Positions 21,601 through 32,603 of a stretch of 61,284 nt of DNA are shown piece by piece. The notes beneath the pieces were generated by a model. It was not told the origin of the DNA. It did not search any database and saw only the letters and a program-made list of their open reading frames with translations. Positions within the stretch are counted from its first letter, which is position 1. The number at the start of each line of letters is the position of its first letter. The position numbers were made by a program, and so were the translations under genes. This DNA comes from Globisporangium splendens (lineage: Eukaryota > Oomycota > Peronosporomycetes > Pythiales > Pythiaceae), in assembly GCA_006386115.1 (NCBI GenBank), contig VFIW01000174.1, positions 1-61,284 on the forward strand, written 5' to 3'.

Positions 21601-22470
21601 GCAACAGAAAGTGATTCCCAGGTACCACTCAGCTGGATACTCTGAAGAGCTCCGGTTGTGACGAGAGAAACTTATGTGTGTTTGTCGTGCTGTTGTAGAA
21701 CCAACCGACTGGGATCGCAATTTTGGACCCGCTGGGCAGCTACCATAGCAAAGCCATGATACTGCGCAGTCTGAAATCGTACGTTGTCTACTTTGTTCAA
21801 TGCTCTTTCTGCCTGTGTAGCTTGGCTATACTAACCGCATCGGTTCTTGCTTCGTAGCTTCCTTCAGCTAGAATGGGAAAACTCGCACCCAAGTACAACA
21901 AATGACGGCGCAAATGATGGAGAACCATCGACTTCTCCCCCAGGCTCGAGCTACGATGTGGACAAGATCGTGTCAATTTCTGTGAAAGCCCCTCGTCAGG
22001 AGAACAGCTACGACTGCGGAGTGTATGTGCTGAAGTTTGCGGAGGTGATGCTGGAGAACTATTTGTATGCAGGCGCATCGTTCGGAGACAGCGGTCCAAT
22101 TGACAACGAGATCATCAAGGGGAAACTCGACACGCTGATCACGCCGATGTCGTTCGGCGCACAGGACATCACGCAGGCGCGGATCAACATCCAAAAGTGC
22201 ATCGCCGACGACGTGGTTAAGTACCAGCAGGTGCTCGCGGAGCAGAAGCTGCAGAGGAAGCAGAGCGCAGCGCCTACAGAGTCACCATCCGCTTCGGCAG
22301 TGGAGATGGCATCAGTGCCATCTTCCGTGGAGGAGGATGCACTGCCGATGATGATGAATGATGCAACTGGTGGAGAATCAGAAGCGGACGATGCCAATCA
22401 ATCCGAAGCATCGGAGATGAAAGAATTCGAAGGAGAATCTGGAGAAGAATCTGTAGAGGTAACTATCTAA
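18646..22470 (+). CDS. Ulp1/SENP-type SUMO-specific cysteine protease (peptidase C48)
   Basis: Twelve exons: 18646-18881, 18993-19224, 19309-20111, 20194-20262, 20359-20537, 20615-20732, 20808-20927, 21016-21177, 21272-21478, 21558-21621, 21699-21778, 21858-22470. Every junction is GT-AG and in frame, giving 960 aa. The protease domain begins at ITRHDISRLRPEQYLNDNII. The catalytic His is in MHWSLAII (exon 10), the Asp in LDPLGSYHSK (exon 11), and the oxyanion Gln and nucleophile Cys in RQENSYDCGVY (exon 12). Such enzymes mature SUMO precursors and remove SUMO from targets, often in the nucleus. The first 450 or so residues are disordered and basic. Residues around 430-600 look like the PH-like domain seen in some Ulp2/SENP6-7 relatives. 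The C-terminus is acidic. A truncated inverted copy lies at 32604-33665. Confidence 0.93.
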
Positions 22471-22699
22471 AATCATTAGATATCATATTTCACAAAAAGA
22501 AAGGTCAATTGTGTTCTTGCTAGTTTCATCGAGTTGTTGTGTGTGATCGAACAGAAAAATGCACTTTGAAAGTCAAAACATACAGCATTGAAGTGCAATT
22601 ACATTGTGATATTACATTAGCGATTTTGAAGTCATTTGATGTGGCGTACCGTCCGCTCGCTCCTTCGTCTTTAGCGGATCCACTTGCAAAAGAATAGCG

Positions 22700-22703
<4 letters not shown>

Positions 22704-22730
<27 letters not shown>

Positions 22731-22731
22731 T
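22704..22731 (+). repeat. (CT)n microsatellite
   Basis: Uninterrupted CT dinucleotides about 50 bp before the PDI start codon, inside the 314-bp space between the SUMO protease and PDI genes. That space holds no other supported gene. Confidence 0.8.
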
Positions 22732-22784
22732 CTGAACTCCCCCTCGCTCGCTCACATTGGAAATCGACAGCAAGAGCAGCAGCA

Positions 22785-24311
22785 ATGGGCTTCCGCGCGG
22801 CGCTTTTCACGAGCGCTCTCTTCCTCGCCTTCACGGTGCGCTCTCTCATAATATAAGAGAGGGAGAGTGTGTGTGTCTTTGTGCGCGTCTGACCGTACTC
22901 ACTGGTGTGGCTGCCACTCTTTTCTCTTGCGCAGGCGCAGACGGTGTTTGCCGAGCCGACGGTGCTGAACGAGGCCAACTTCGACAAGGAGACAGCCGAC
23001 GGCGTGTGGTTCGTCAAGTTCTACGCGCCATGGTGCGGCCACTGCCAGAAGCTCGCGCCCGTGTTCGACGCGCTCTCCGTGGACCCGCAGATCACGGTGC
23101 GTGCGCATACATAGTGGGGAGAAAGAAGGAGAAGAAGATCCACGTGATTGCATATCTTGATTACGCCATGTCTGCTGTCTCGGAAATGTGACACCATCTT
23201 GTGATTGTGAACATGCATGTTACACTTTTGCAGGGAGCGGACGTGCGCATCGCCAAGGTGGACTGCACAACCGAGCGCAGCATCTGCGAGCGCTTCAGCG
23301 TGCAGTCGTATCCGACGCTCAAGATGGTCACAGCCGGCAACTTCTACGACTACGCTGGCGCGCGCGACGCCACGGCCATCACCAAATTCGCCACCAAGGG
23401 CTACAAGGTATATGTTGTGCTCTTTGCAATGTGCCTGGCATGCCAGTATGCTGACAGTGTGTCATGTGTGCAGACGTCGTTTTCGGAGAAGGTGCTTTCG
23501 TACCAGGAGTTTGGTACGTGCTGGTTGAGCCATTTAAGATCGTTTGCACGTGACTCCTTCTGACTCAAGTGTATGCATGCGATACAAACAGTGGCGCAAC
23601 GCGAGATCGCGCAGCGCGAGCAGCTCGAGGCCGAGCGCTCGAGCCAGGTCGTGACGCTCACGTCGGCGTTGTTCGATGAGCTGGTCAAGGAGAGCAAGGA
23701 TCCATGGATCATCAAGTTTTACGCGCCATGGTGCGGCCACTGCAAGCGCCTCGTACGTGTCGATAGTGTGTATGTGCGTATCGTTTATCCCCTTTGGCAC
23801 TAACTCAATCCGCTAATGCATGCTGCAGGCTCCAGTGTGGCACCGCTTGAGCAAGTCGCTCCAGGACAGCGGCAGCTCAACCAAGGTGGCCAAGGTGGAC
23901 TGCACGGTGCACCGCCGTGTGTGCTCGCGCTTCGGCGTGGGCGGCTATCCGTCGCTGTTCTACATCCGCGACGGACTCGTGTACAAGTACCAGAAGGGCC
24001 GCACGCTGAACGCGTTCTTGGAGTTCCTGAACGGCGGGTGGCAAGAGGTCGAGTCGATTGGTCCCATCCCGGACGAGACGTGGCTGTCGACGATCGTGGA
24101 CGCGTCGATCGAGTGGGCCGCGGAGAACACGGTGCTCGCCGTGATCGCGGGCATCGTGGTCATCGCGATCTTCGTGGCCATCCTCGTGGCAGCGCTGGAC
24201 TACTGCCTCGGCGAGAACGACGTGGAGGCGTACCGCCAGCTCCCGAAGGGCAGCCCCGCGCCAGTTCCAAAGACTGGTGCCAAGGCGCAGGACAAGCCAA
24301 AGGCCGAGTAG
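22785..24311 (+). CDS. Membrane-anchored protein disulfide isomerase with two thioredoxin domains
   Basis: Six exons: 22785-22835, 22935-23096, 23234-23407, 23474-23513, 23592-23752, 23829-24311. All are GT-AG and in frame, 356 aa. A signal peptide ([16 protein letters not shown] and on) leads into the ER. Two thioredoxin domains each carry the oxidising active site WCGHC ([15 protein letters not shown] and [15 protein letters not shown]), each with a later cis-Pro loop (SYPTL, GYPSL). A single membrane helix ([20 protein letters not shown]) comes near the end, followed by a short Pro/Lys-rich tail with no KDEL signal. This layout resembles TMX-type PDIs, which form disulfides on the luminal side of the ER membrane. 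The first acceptor could shift by 6 bp. Confidence 0.92.
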
Positions 24312-24330
24312 GAACCATGCACTTTTGAGA

Positions 24331-24352
24331 ACGAGAGAGAGAGAGAGAGAGA
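24331..24352 (+). repeat. (GA)n microsatellite in the PDI 3' region
   Basis: A short run of GA dinucleotides 20 bp after the PDI stop codon. Confidence 0.7.
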
Positions 24353-24460
24353 CGAGCGCGCGGACGACGGATGCTTTTGATCCCATCACGGAGCAAGACA
24401 CACGACACGCCACACTGCATAAAGAAAGGAAGCAGCACTGATACAACATATAAACATGGA

Positions 24461-24466
24461 AATAAA
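24461..24466 (+). promoter_or_regulatory. AATAAA polyadenylation signal of the PDI gene
   Basis: AATAAA about 150 bp after the PDI stop and 74 bp before the stop of the convergent RMI2 gene. Confidence 0.45.
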
Positions 24467-24539
24467 AAAGATGTGTGTTATTCGTACAAAGAGGCACAAG
24501 TATGCCGCTTACCTTACTGCAGTACACTATATCGAGTAT

Positions 24540-25163
24540 TCAGGCTTGCGCGACAACCGACGTCCAGTATTCGATGACCTCGAGGAACCACATGGGTTCG
24601 CGCTGCTGCTTGGTGTCGAGTTGCACGATCTGGTGCGCGAGAATCCGCAGCGAAGGTGCATTAGCGTCCGTTAGCTGCGTATCCGCTGTCTGCTGCAGAC
24701 GCTTCTTCTGAAGAGGTCCAATGACCATAATGTAGTCACCTGCACAGTCATAGTGGTGTCAGCATCTAATGATCAATCCATTTGCAAAGAGAGCAGTGGC
24801 AGATGCCTGACCGACGGCAGGCCGCTTGCCCGTGCCCTGCGGCGTATTCTTGAGAAAAACACGCGCGTCCACGACAGCGACGCCCGTGCCGTCGTCAACC
24901 ACGCACTCGGTGCCGTCCACCGTACTCGACACGATCACGCCCTGCGCCATTGGTCCATCACACAAAGGCAACGTCATTTGAAACAACAGCATAACGCAGC
25001 AGTGGCAATAATAGAAAGAGAGCAAAAGTACCTGCACCCAGAGCCGCGAGCAGTCGACGCCGTGCAGCGTCGGCGTGGGCCGCGTGGCTGCGTGCAGCGC
25101 CGTCTGCACCTGTGCCACGAACACTTTGGCCGTGCCATTCGCCTTCCGCACTGCTGCTGCCAT
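24540..25163 (-). CDS. RMI2: RMI2-like OB-fold subunit of the BLM/RecQ-Top3-RMI dissolvase complex
   Basis: Three exons: 25163-25032, 24941-24812, 24739-24540. Junctions are GT-AG and in frame, 153 aa, close to the human RMI2 size (147 aa). The core matches the RMI2 OB fold: CSRLWVQGVIVS, then a VVDDGTGVAVVDARVF strand region, then GDYIMVIGPLQ (compare the GKYVMVMG region of RMI2), and a C-terminal helix with PMWFLEVIEYW. RMI2 stabilises RMI1-Top3 and helps dissolve double Holliday junctions. The match is from remembered family pattern, so a small generic OB-fold protein is the alternative. It is convergent with the PDI gene. Confidence 0.75.
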
Positions 25164-25500
25164 AATTGGGTCCAGAGTGTGTGTGTTGATGCAAAACAAA
25201 TATGTGTCCTATTAAAACCGGAACATTCATTCAGCAGGTGATCACGCTCGACTCGTCTTGTGAAAATGCCAATGCACTCGTGAGTTTGTTGCCACTGTTT
25301 CTTTATTTTTTCATATCGCTTTATGCTCTGTTGCTTTATTCTTCGGCTCTTGTTTCTCTCTCTGCGGGTGCTCTGTTTATTCAGTTATTCTCGGCTTCTA
25401 CTGGTACTGCGTGGCACAGGCGACCTAAACATCAGCATCAAAAGACCATATTCATTAGTTCAGCACCACCGCCATGCATCATAAGCACACATAATGCCAC
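25164..25500. other. Intergenic region between RMI2 and the SR protein gene
   Basis: 337 bp, T-rich, with no supported gene. It should hold the RMI2 promoter and the 3' UTR of the RNA-binding protein gene. Confidence 0.4.
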
Positions 25501-26795
25501 TTACAAACTTCGTTCGTTGCGACGTGGGGACCCGTTGGCAACAGAGCCACTCTTGTAGTCGTCGGGACCATTGTTGCGCGGCGGCGAACGCGGTTCGCGC
25601 GATCGTCGCTCCTGCTGGTCATCATTTCGGCCAAAGTCGCGGTCGCCTCGACTGCCATCGCGACGCGGACTGCGGTCCCGACGCGATGCGTAGCGGTCGT
25701 CGTCTCCGTACCCGACTCGTCGATCGTCTCTGCGGTCACTCTGTCGCACAGGGGACCGACTGCGGTCGCGACGACCGTTGCTGTAATTATTGCCGCCACG
25801 ACGATTGTCGTAGTCGCTGTATCGGTCGCTGCGTTGGCCGCGACTCGAATATGCGCGTCTGTTGTCGTCAAACGAGCCATGGCGGTCGTAGTCGCTCTGA
25901 CGACGGTCGCCTCCTCGGTCATAATCGTCGCGACGTCGCTCGCCACTGTCATATACAAAGAGCGCAGTACATTAGCATAACAACCGTTATATATGCGAAT
26001 ATGCGTCTATTTACCCGCGGCGAATGTTGTAATCCGATCGCAACCGATGTCCGTCGAGCACCAGTTCCGACTCGTGCGCCTTCTGCGCCTCGACGACTTC
26101 GCTAAAGTCCACAAACGCCGACATCGCTTGGTTCCCACGCGCCTGCGGCAAAATCTTCACGTTCTCCACTATATAGCAGCAACATATAGCACATTGCATT
26201 AACAAAACGAAAGCGAGTCCAAACGCACACTCTTCGTACCTTTGCCAAACTGCTCAAAGAACTCTTCGAGCTCGCGCATCTTGATGTGGGGAGGGATGTT
26301 GGCCACAAACAGGTTCTGCGAGACCTGTCCGTCGCTGCGGCTGTCACCACCACCACGCCCCCCACCGCCGCCGTCATTCCCGCGGGAGCGGCGGTCGCTC
26401 TCGCCAGTGGAAGTCGCAAACGCCACGCGCATGCGACGTCCGCGCCACTCGTAGTTGTCCATCTCCTGCACCGCCGCCTATGACACAAACATCATATGCA
26501 GTTAGATGACATATAACGTGACACGACTGCAAACGGCGTGAGCAAGGAGTGCACGTGTACACACCTCTGCGGCTCGCTGGTCCTGGAAGTGGATGAACGC
26601 GAACCCGCGCTTCACGGCGCATTGCTCCACCGTCCCAAACTGCACACATGCACACACAAACAAATAACAGCGTCAGTACACACACACACACACACATACT
26701 GATAGCAGCACAATGCAACGCACGCGAGCAAACTCTGCCTCGAGGTCGCGCGGCTCGAACTCGTACGTGAGGTTGCCCACGTAGATCTTGGCCAT
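25501..26795 (-). CDS. SR-type splicing/RNA-binding protein with two RRMs
   Basis: Five exons: 26795-26724, 26639-26565, 26477-26240, 26168-26015, 25945-25501. All are GT-AG and in frame, 327 aa. RRM1 starts at residue 3 with RNP2 IYVGNL and RNP1 RGFAFIHF. RRM2 has RNP2 LFVANI and an RNP1-like AMSAFVDF. A Gly/Arg/Ser linker separates them. The last 150 residues are rich in Arg, Asp, Ser and Tyr with RS and RDR runs (DRSRSPVRQSDRR), typical of SR and SR-like proteins. The probable role is nuclear pre-mRNA splicing or mRNA export. The exon-rich layout splits RRM1 over three exons. Confidence 0.88.
26679..26696 (+). repeat. (AC)n microsatellite in intron 1 of the SR protein gene
   Basis: AC repeats lying inside the first intron (26723-26640) of the SR-type gene. 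Confidence 0.7.
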
Positions 26796-26797
26796 GG

Positions 26798-26819
26798 CTC
26801 TCTCTCTCTCTCTCTCTCT
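26798..26819 (+). repeat. (CT)n microsatellite just upstream of the SR protein start
   Basis: CT run ending the 5' leader, 3 bp from the ATG of the minus-strand gene; on the mRNA it is a GA-rich leader. Confidence 0.75.
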
Positions 26820-26822
26820 GTC

Positions 26823-27169
26823 TAATGCGGTCTGGTGATGTGTGTGTGCTCTGCCCAATATTGCTCCCCACACAAAACGAGACAAAAGCCCCCTCCAACG
26901 GAACCTCTGTTAGTGCATCCTATACCCCTCCGCTCCCATATATCCACTTTAACAGGGAGAAGGTTCAAATGTCGTCTACGACAAAGCCACTGCAGTGACT
27001 GCATTGATGCGACATCGATGGCGTCTCCTAAGATAACTTTTTCACGGCAGACTGAAAGTGGAAGACATCTTCTTTACTGTGGAATGTCATGAAAGACAAA
27101 ATGACCACTGTATCATTCGTACTGCAACACATCAATTTCACGGTGTCAGCGGGTTGAAAGACATCATGT
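26823..27169. other. Intergenic region
   Basis: 347 bp between the SR protein start and the stop of the small uncertain gene. I see no ORF, RNA gene or repeat I can support. Confidence 0.35.
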
Positions 27170-27597
27170 TTACAGTGACGTTGGACGGTCGTAGGACAGC
27201 AGCTCGACGGTGCTCACTTCGTCAGCATCTGCACCTCTGTTTGCAAGCAATCTCTGAATCTGGTGCTGCGTGCGTCCGCCTGCCCATACGCCAACAACAT
27301 GCTCTGCTAACGAGAGCCTTTCCCGTGTGCTCACTAAGACTTCGCCACCTGCATCCACGACAAGCACGTCGCAAGCAGTTGCGATCATGGCATGGACTTC
27401 GAGTGACAGTCGCGGGTTAAAAGTGAAACGCCGCGAATCCGTTTCGCTCAGCTCTCGCACTCTTATTTCCTGTTTGGGCTCTGGTTTGGCACGACGACGG
27501 ACAACTCAAGTGGCTGAGTGACCGCTCCGTCGCTATCCTTCAGTAGTATCAGCACCAGCGCATCGGAAATTTTAGCACCCGAAGACAGCAGCAGCAT
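27170..27597 (-). pseudogene. Small unrecognised gene, possibly frameshifted
   Basis: The frame ending at 27170 reads about 100 residues with protein-like composition (LSLEVHAMIATACDVLVVDA, then STRERLSLAEHVVGVWAGG). It has no ATG of its own upstream. An ATG at 27597 opens a 44-codon frame (ISDALVLILLKDSDGAVTQP) that would run into it if one base were gained or lost near 27470. No GT-AG intron bridges them. So this is either a small gene with a sequencing or natural frameshift, or a decayed one. Its ATG overlaps the ATG of CFAP36 on the other strand. I do not recognise the product. Confidence 0.35.
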
Positions 27598-29162
27598 GAG
27601 CGAGCTCGGGTTCACTTGGGACGAGAGCGATTGGGTCTTCGACTACATCATGAACATCTTCCGCTCACCGGCGTGGGAAGTGCCCATCATGTGCTTCATC
27701 GACGAGAACTGCGCGAGCTTCGACACGGGGGACGAGAACAAATTCGTCTACACGGACTTGCACCAGCAGTTCCGCGACGTCGGTGCGCCAAAGCAGAGCA
27801 TATTTGCCATTTTGGACGATTTGGTCCCATACTAATTTCTACTATGATGCTAACAGTGGAAGGCGTGCTGGGCTCAAGCTTGGCCGAGATCGGGATCACA
27901 TCGTCGGACTTTGCCGAGATCTGCGAGCGCAGCCACAACGCGAGTGACATCAGCATGGAGGTCGTGAACCAGATCCTCGCCATGGACGACTTCCTCACGT
28001 TCAAAAAGCTCATGGTCAAGCGCAACCTGGAGCTCGAGCTCGAGGCAATCGAGGCGCTGCGCGAGGAGTCTATGGACTCAGCCGACACGGACACCAGCGA
28101 CATGGAGAGTCACTTCATGGAGCTCAGCATCCTGTACAAGCAGGAGGAGATGGAGCAAGCCGAGCTCGAGTCAGCCATCGCCATGTCCATCGCTGTGCAG
28201 GAAGAGCAGCTGCGTCTGGCGTCCGTGGCGTCCAAGACCGCGGAAGACAAGTTTGACGACTCGCCCGAACGCAAGGACATGCGCATCGGCGGAGCGCTGC
28301 AGCTCTCGTCCGAGGAAGTGCACCGCCAGCTGCGCGAGAACAAGAAGAAGGCTGAGGACATCTTCAGGCGCAACAAGGGATCGCTCGAAGAGAACAAGAG
28401 CAAACAGAAAGAGTGGCAGCAATCGGTAAGTGCGCCTGTATGTGTGTTTCATTGTTCATGAGCATCTTTTCTGGTGAACTGGACCAAATTTCCATTCCCT
28501 CAGGCTGAGTTTTCCGACGACGAGATCAAGCGCCGCGAAGAGTACCTTCGTAAACAACGCGATCGCATCATTGAGAAGAAGAAGCAAGAGCGCGAGGCGC
28601 AGCTGAAGGAGTTTCGGCAGGAGCAAAAGGAGACGGCGCCTGAGCCGGTACACGATGTGTTCGTTTCGTTTATGCTGGTACATTGTCGAAATGCCTTTCA
28701 CCATGTTTCTCATTTGTCTTGTTTGTGATGTGTTTGCAGCCGGCACAGCTTGTTGAGAAGGTGCAAAACGCCGCGGCGTCCGAGGAGCTCAAGAAATCCG
28801 AGACCGAGGAGCGCCGCAATGCGCTGCGGATAGCGCTCGCGCGCCGCATGAAGCAGGACCTGCTCGAGTCCACAACAGCCACGGAGGAGCCCAACTTCAA
28901 GTTCCAGCAGGTAACATATTGCATGCAGCTGCGGATTGATACATTGTTATGTCAGCCTTTCTCTTTTGTCTCTTTCATCATCATTAGCTGGCGGAATTGG
29001 ACGAAAAGATGCAGCGTGTGGAGGAATTGCACCGCAGATCCCATGAGCGAGAGCAAAAAGTGCACGCCAAACTGGTACGACCAGCCTTCCGTTCTTTAAC
29101 ATACTCGAGCAGTGAACACGGTGCTGAGAGTATTGTCGTCTTTCGTGTAGGGCCGTGCGTGA
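27596..29162 (+). CDS. CFAP36: Cilia- and flagella-associated protein 36 (BART-domain protein)
   Basis: Six exons: 27596-27782, 27857-28425, 28504-28647, 28740-28910, 28988-29074, 29151-29162. All are GT-AG and in frame, 389 aa. The N-terminal 120 residues match the BART/CCDC104 domain: WVFDYIMNIFRSPAWEVPI, then CFIDENCASFDTGDENKF and a HQQFRDVVEGVLGSSLAEIG region. A long charged coiled coil follows (KKKQEREAQLKEFRQEQKET and similar). In animals this protein binds ARL3-GTP and acts in ciliary traffic, so a zoospore flagellum role is likely. The last exon codes for only three residues before TGA. The start follows a run of AGC repeats. Confidence 0.85.
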
Positions 29163-29233
29163 GCTCCCCAGTACGACGTCAACAGCGACACTTTTCCCAC
29201 GCGTCGCCGCCTTCCAGCATACATGTGAAGACA

Positions 29234-29239
29234 AATAAA
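29234..29239 (+). promoter_or_regulatory. AATAAA polyadenylation signal of CFAP36
   Basis: AATAAA 71 bp after the CFAP36 stop codon. The remaining 220 bp to the next stop hold no gene. Confidence 0.45.
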
Positions 29240-29460
29240 CAACCACCGATGCATTTATCCCAAGGACTGGAATCTGCCTCAGACGCGTTTTATAAAAGAA
29301 AAACAAATATCCACACGCTTTTCAGCACATTCGTAGTTCAATTTGTTCTTTCTTTCTTCTTGTTTCTTCTCCTGCTCGACGGCCACGAGTGTCATTATAT
29401 AAAAAAGAGCGAAAACACGTACGCACGCTGTTGTTCTGTCCCTAGTAGTAGTGTAGTAGC

Positions 29461-31807
29461 TTAGTTCTCGTGGAACTTCTTGTTGGTCTTGGCCATGTCC
29501 TGCAGGAGCGGCGCAGGCGTGAACTGCTCACCGTACTTGTCGGCGAAGCGCAGCATCATGTCGTTGAACTTGGCGCTGCCCACGCGGTCCACGTACCGGA
29601 ACGGACCGCCGATGAATGGCGGGAAGCCGATACCGAACACAGCGCCAATGTCGCCCTCCGTCGGCGACTCGATGATCTCGTCCTGCACACACAGCACGGC
29701 CTCGTTCACGAAACGCGACACCAAGCGGTTGACCGAGTCCTCGTCCGAGAGCTTCAGGTCGGTCTTCTGGAAGCGCTTGACGACCTCGAGCGCCTCGGCG
29801 TTGATCGTCTTCTTCTCCTTCTTGCTCTTCGGCTGCACGTAGAAGCCCTTGCCGCTCTTCTTGCCCAAGAAACCCTTGCCGATCATCTCGTCGAAGATCT
29901 TGGCGTCGCCACCAATCATGCGCACGCCCAACGCCTGCGTCAACGTGTGGTTCACGTGCGCTGCGACGTCCAGACCGACTTCATCGGCCAACGTGATCGG
30001 ACCGACTGGGAGACCCCACTTCGTGATGAGCTTGTCCAAGTGCTCCGGCTGCACGCCGCTTTCGACCAACGACAGCGTCTCCGCAATGTATGGACCCAGG
30101 CAGCGGTTCACGTAGAAGCCTGGCACGTCCTTGACGACAATGCACGTCTTGCCCTGGCGGAGACCAACGTCGACGGCGCGCGCAGCGACCGAGTCCGACG
30201 TGCCCTCGTGGCGGATAATCTCCAAGAGCGGCATCGATGGCACTGGCGAGAAGTAGTGCATGCCGATCACATTCTCGGGACGCTTGCTCGCCTTCGCGAT
30301 CTCCGCGACGGAAAGAGCAGACGTGTTGGTCGCGATGATGCAATCCTTCGACACGTACTGCTCCAAATCCTTGATCACGCGGTGCTTCAACTCCATGTCT
30401 TCGAAGACAGCTTCAATCGCGAGGTCCGCAGACTTCATGTGGGTCTTCCACACGTCGTCTTCATCCGACAAAGGCACCACGTTGGCCATCACGGCATCGC
30501 GCTCGAAGCCAGACATGCGCTTTCTCGTCACCTTCTGCTCCAGGTTGTTGCGCACGTAGTCTTCGCCACGAGCGGCGGCAGCGGCATCGCGGTCCTTCAG
30601 CAGCACGCGAATGTTCTTCGACGCCGACACTTGCGCAATGCCCGCACCCATGAGACCGGCACCGAGCACCGCCATCGTCTGCACAGGCTTCTCAGGCTTG
30701 CCGTAGCGGTTCTTCTTGAGCGCAGTCTGGCCGAAGAAGATGCTCATCAACGCCTTGGCTTCCGGGGTCATACCGAGCTTGGCGAAGTTCGACGCTTCCA
30801 CTTCCAGACCCTTCGTGAGCCCACCTTCGACGCCGGCTTGCACCGCTTCCAAGATCTTCTTTGGTGCAGGGTAGTGGCCGCCAGTCTTCTTCTCGACCAT
30901 CTCACCAGCCTTGTTGAACACAATCGAACGCAATGGCGTGTCTTCCAAGATCTTGTTGACGATGTTCTTCTGCTTCTTCTTGGTCTTCAAGCTGCCCGAC
31001 GCCAACTGCTGCGCGGCAGCAACGGCGGCACCTTCCAGCGCGTATGGATCAGTGACCTGGTCCACGAGGCCCAACTTCTTTGCCTTGTCGGCGGCGAGGT
31101 TCTTTCCCGTCAGCATCAAGTCGAGCGATGCTTGCAAGCCAACGAGCTTTGGGAGGCGTTGGGTACCGCCGGCACCTGGCAACAAACCCAACATCACCTC
31201 TGGAAGTGCGAGCTTCGTCTTCTTGCTCTGCGACGCAATGCGGTATTGGCACGCCAAGGCCACTTCCAAGCCGCCACCCATGCACGAACCGTCAATAGCA
31301 GCGACGAACGGCTTCTTCGAGTTGGCAAGACGGTTCAAGAAAGCTTGACCGTTGGCCGAGAGCGTCTTCATCTCTTCTTCCGTCTGGCACGCACGCAGTT
31401 GCGCGATATCGGCACCCGCGATGAAGCACCCGGGCTTGCCCGAGATCAAAACAACAGACTTGATATTGGCGTCCTTCTCGACCGTGTCGAGCACCTTGGC
31501 GAACTCGTCTTGCATATGCGTCGAGAGCGTGTTCACCTTGGACGTCTTGTCGTCCAAACGCACGATCGCGACGCCATTGGCGCCTGACTCGATCGAGAGG
31601 TACTGGCCGCTGAAGCTCGTGGACATTGCGCGCGCCATTCCTGCAGCATTACAAAAAGAAAAAGCGTCAGTGGGTTCCATCGCAATAGTGACACAAACAC
31701 ACACACACACACACACACAGCAGCAACAACAAGCGCATGGGACAGCGCGTTCACGTACCCATGCGGGTGGGGCCCTTGGCCGAGCGCAGAGCGGTTTGCA
31801 TGGCCAT
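29461..31807 (-). CDS. HADHA: Mitochondrial trifunctional enzyme alpha subunit (enoyl-CoA hydratase / 3-hydroxyacyl-CoA dehydrogenase)
   Basis: Two exons: 31807-31759 (a short N-terminal piece) and 31640-29461, joined in frame across a 118-bp GT-AG intron; 742 aa. Residues 1 to about 40 are basic and hydroxylated, like a mitochondrial targeting peptide (MAMQTALRSAKGPTRMG). The crotonase half has KPGCFIAGADIAQL and PEVMLGLLPGAGGTQRLPKL with the catalytic Glu region. The dehydrogenase half has the NAD-binding loop VLGAGLMGAGIAQVSA, HYFSPVPSMPLLEI with the catalytic His, and KDVPGFYVNRCLGPYI. It carries out two steps of fatty acid beta-oxidation; the beta subunit (thiolase) is not in the window. 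Strong GC3 bias produces a 705-codon open frame on the other strand, which is a shadow. Confidence 0.95.
31691..31719 (+). repeat. (AC)n microsatellite in the HADHA intron
   Basis: CA repeats inside the only intron of the gene (31758-31641). Confidence 0.8.
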
Positions 31808-32225
31808 CGTGAGTCGAGAGGAGAGATCGGGGCTTCTTCGTCTGGCAGGAGGGCGGGCGATTCGGAAATGAGGACTTCAAAGGAAAGCGGAAAGATATGG
31901 AGCTCTCCACGTGCGAAAACCGTTTGGATTCCGACGGGGCGACTGTAGAACCCGACGGGACGACGACTCCCATTGGCTGAAAAGACGTTAAAGTGCGAAT
32001 AGTACAGTGATATACCTGATAGAAGAGGTGAACGACGATATTCGCAAAAGCCGACGACGCCTATTGGATGAAATTCGTCACAATGCGGATAATGCAGACT
32101 GTATACTGTATAGTTGAAGTGGAGTGTTGGTCAATGTGGCTTCAATTCCGCACCGAGTTGCAACCACGACAGTGCGGAATTCAAGCCACGGACGACACAC
32201 AACAATGGGCTTCATGGCGCGCATC
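31808..32225. other. Intergenic region upstream of HADHA
   Basis: No supported gene. Short frames here have no family resemblance. It should contain the HADHA promoter. Confidence 0.35.
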
Positions 32226-32603
32226 TTACCAGGGCTTCCACGTTCCACAGATCGCCGTACGTGTCGCTGTTGTCCGCGGTGTAGCACCAGCAGCGTGCAC
32301 GAGAGCATGTTGGCCACGAGACACGGCACCGTGTGGTCGCGCGCCGATATTGTCCGTGAAATCACCGTCGTCGTTCGCCCGGCCCTTGTTGAGATTAAAC
32401 GGGATGCCGCCCTCGCCGGTGGACTTCGGCGCGTTGTGCATCTTCTTGCCGACGCTGTTGATGAGCTGCAGCTGGGCTTCGTGCACCTGGTGGCGGTTCT
32501 TCATGCCGAACACGAGCTTCTTGGTGTGGAAGTCGACCGTGAAGTAGATGGACCACGAGCACAGGATCAGCGTCGCGCCGTCGTACCAGGGAAAAACAAC
32601 GTT
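32226..32603 (-). pseudogene. Unrecognised coding fragment fused to the SUMO protease copy
   Basis: The minus strand from about 32603 has a GC-rich, protein-like open frame with a hydrophobic start (TLILCSWSIYFTVDFHTKKL) and then FGMKNRHQVHEAQLQLINSV. It has no start of its own: upstream it runs straight into intron sequence of the duplicated SUMO protease fragment. It therefore looks like a piece of another gene captured at a duplication breakpoint. I cannot name the source family. The 3' third (toward 32226) loses coding character. Confidence 0.35.

Noticed and set aside
29470..31587. 705-codon open frame on the plus strand across HADHA
   Set aside because: It mirrors a highly conserved enzyme on the other strand. 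Strong GC3 bias leaves the antisense frame free of stops. It has no protein-like domain and is His/Arg/Leu-rich shadow sequence.
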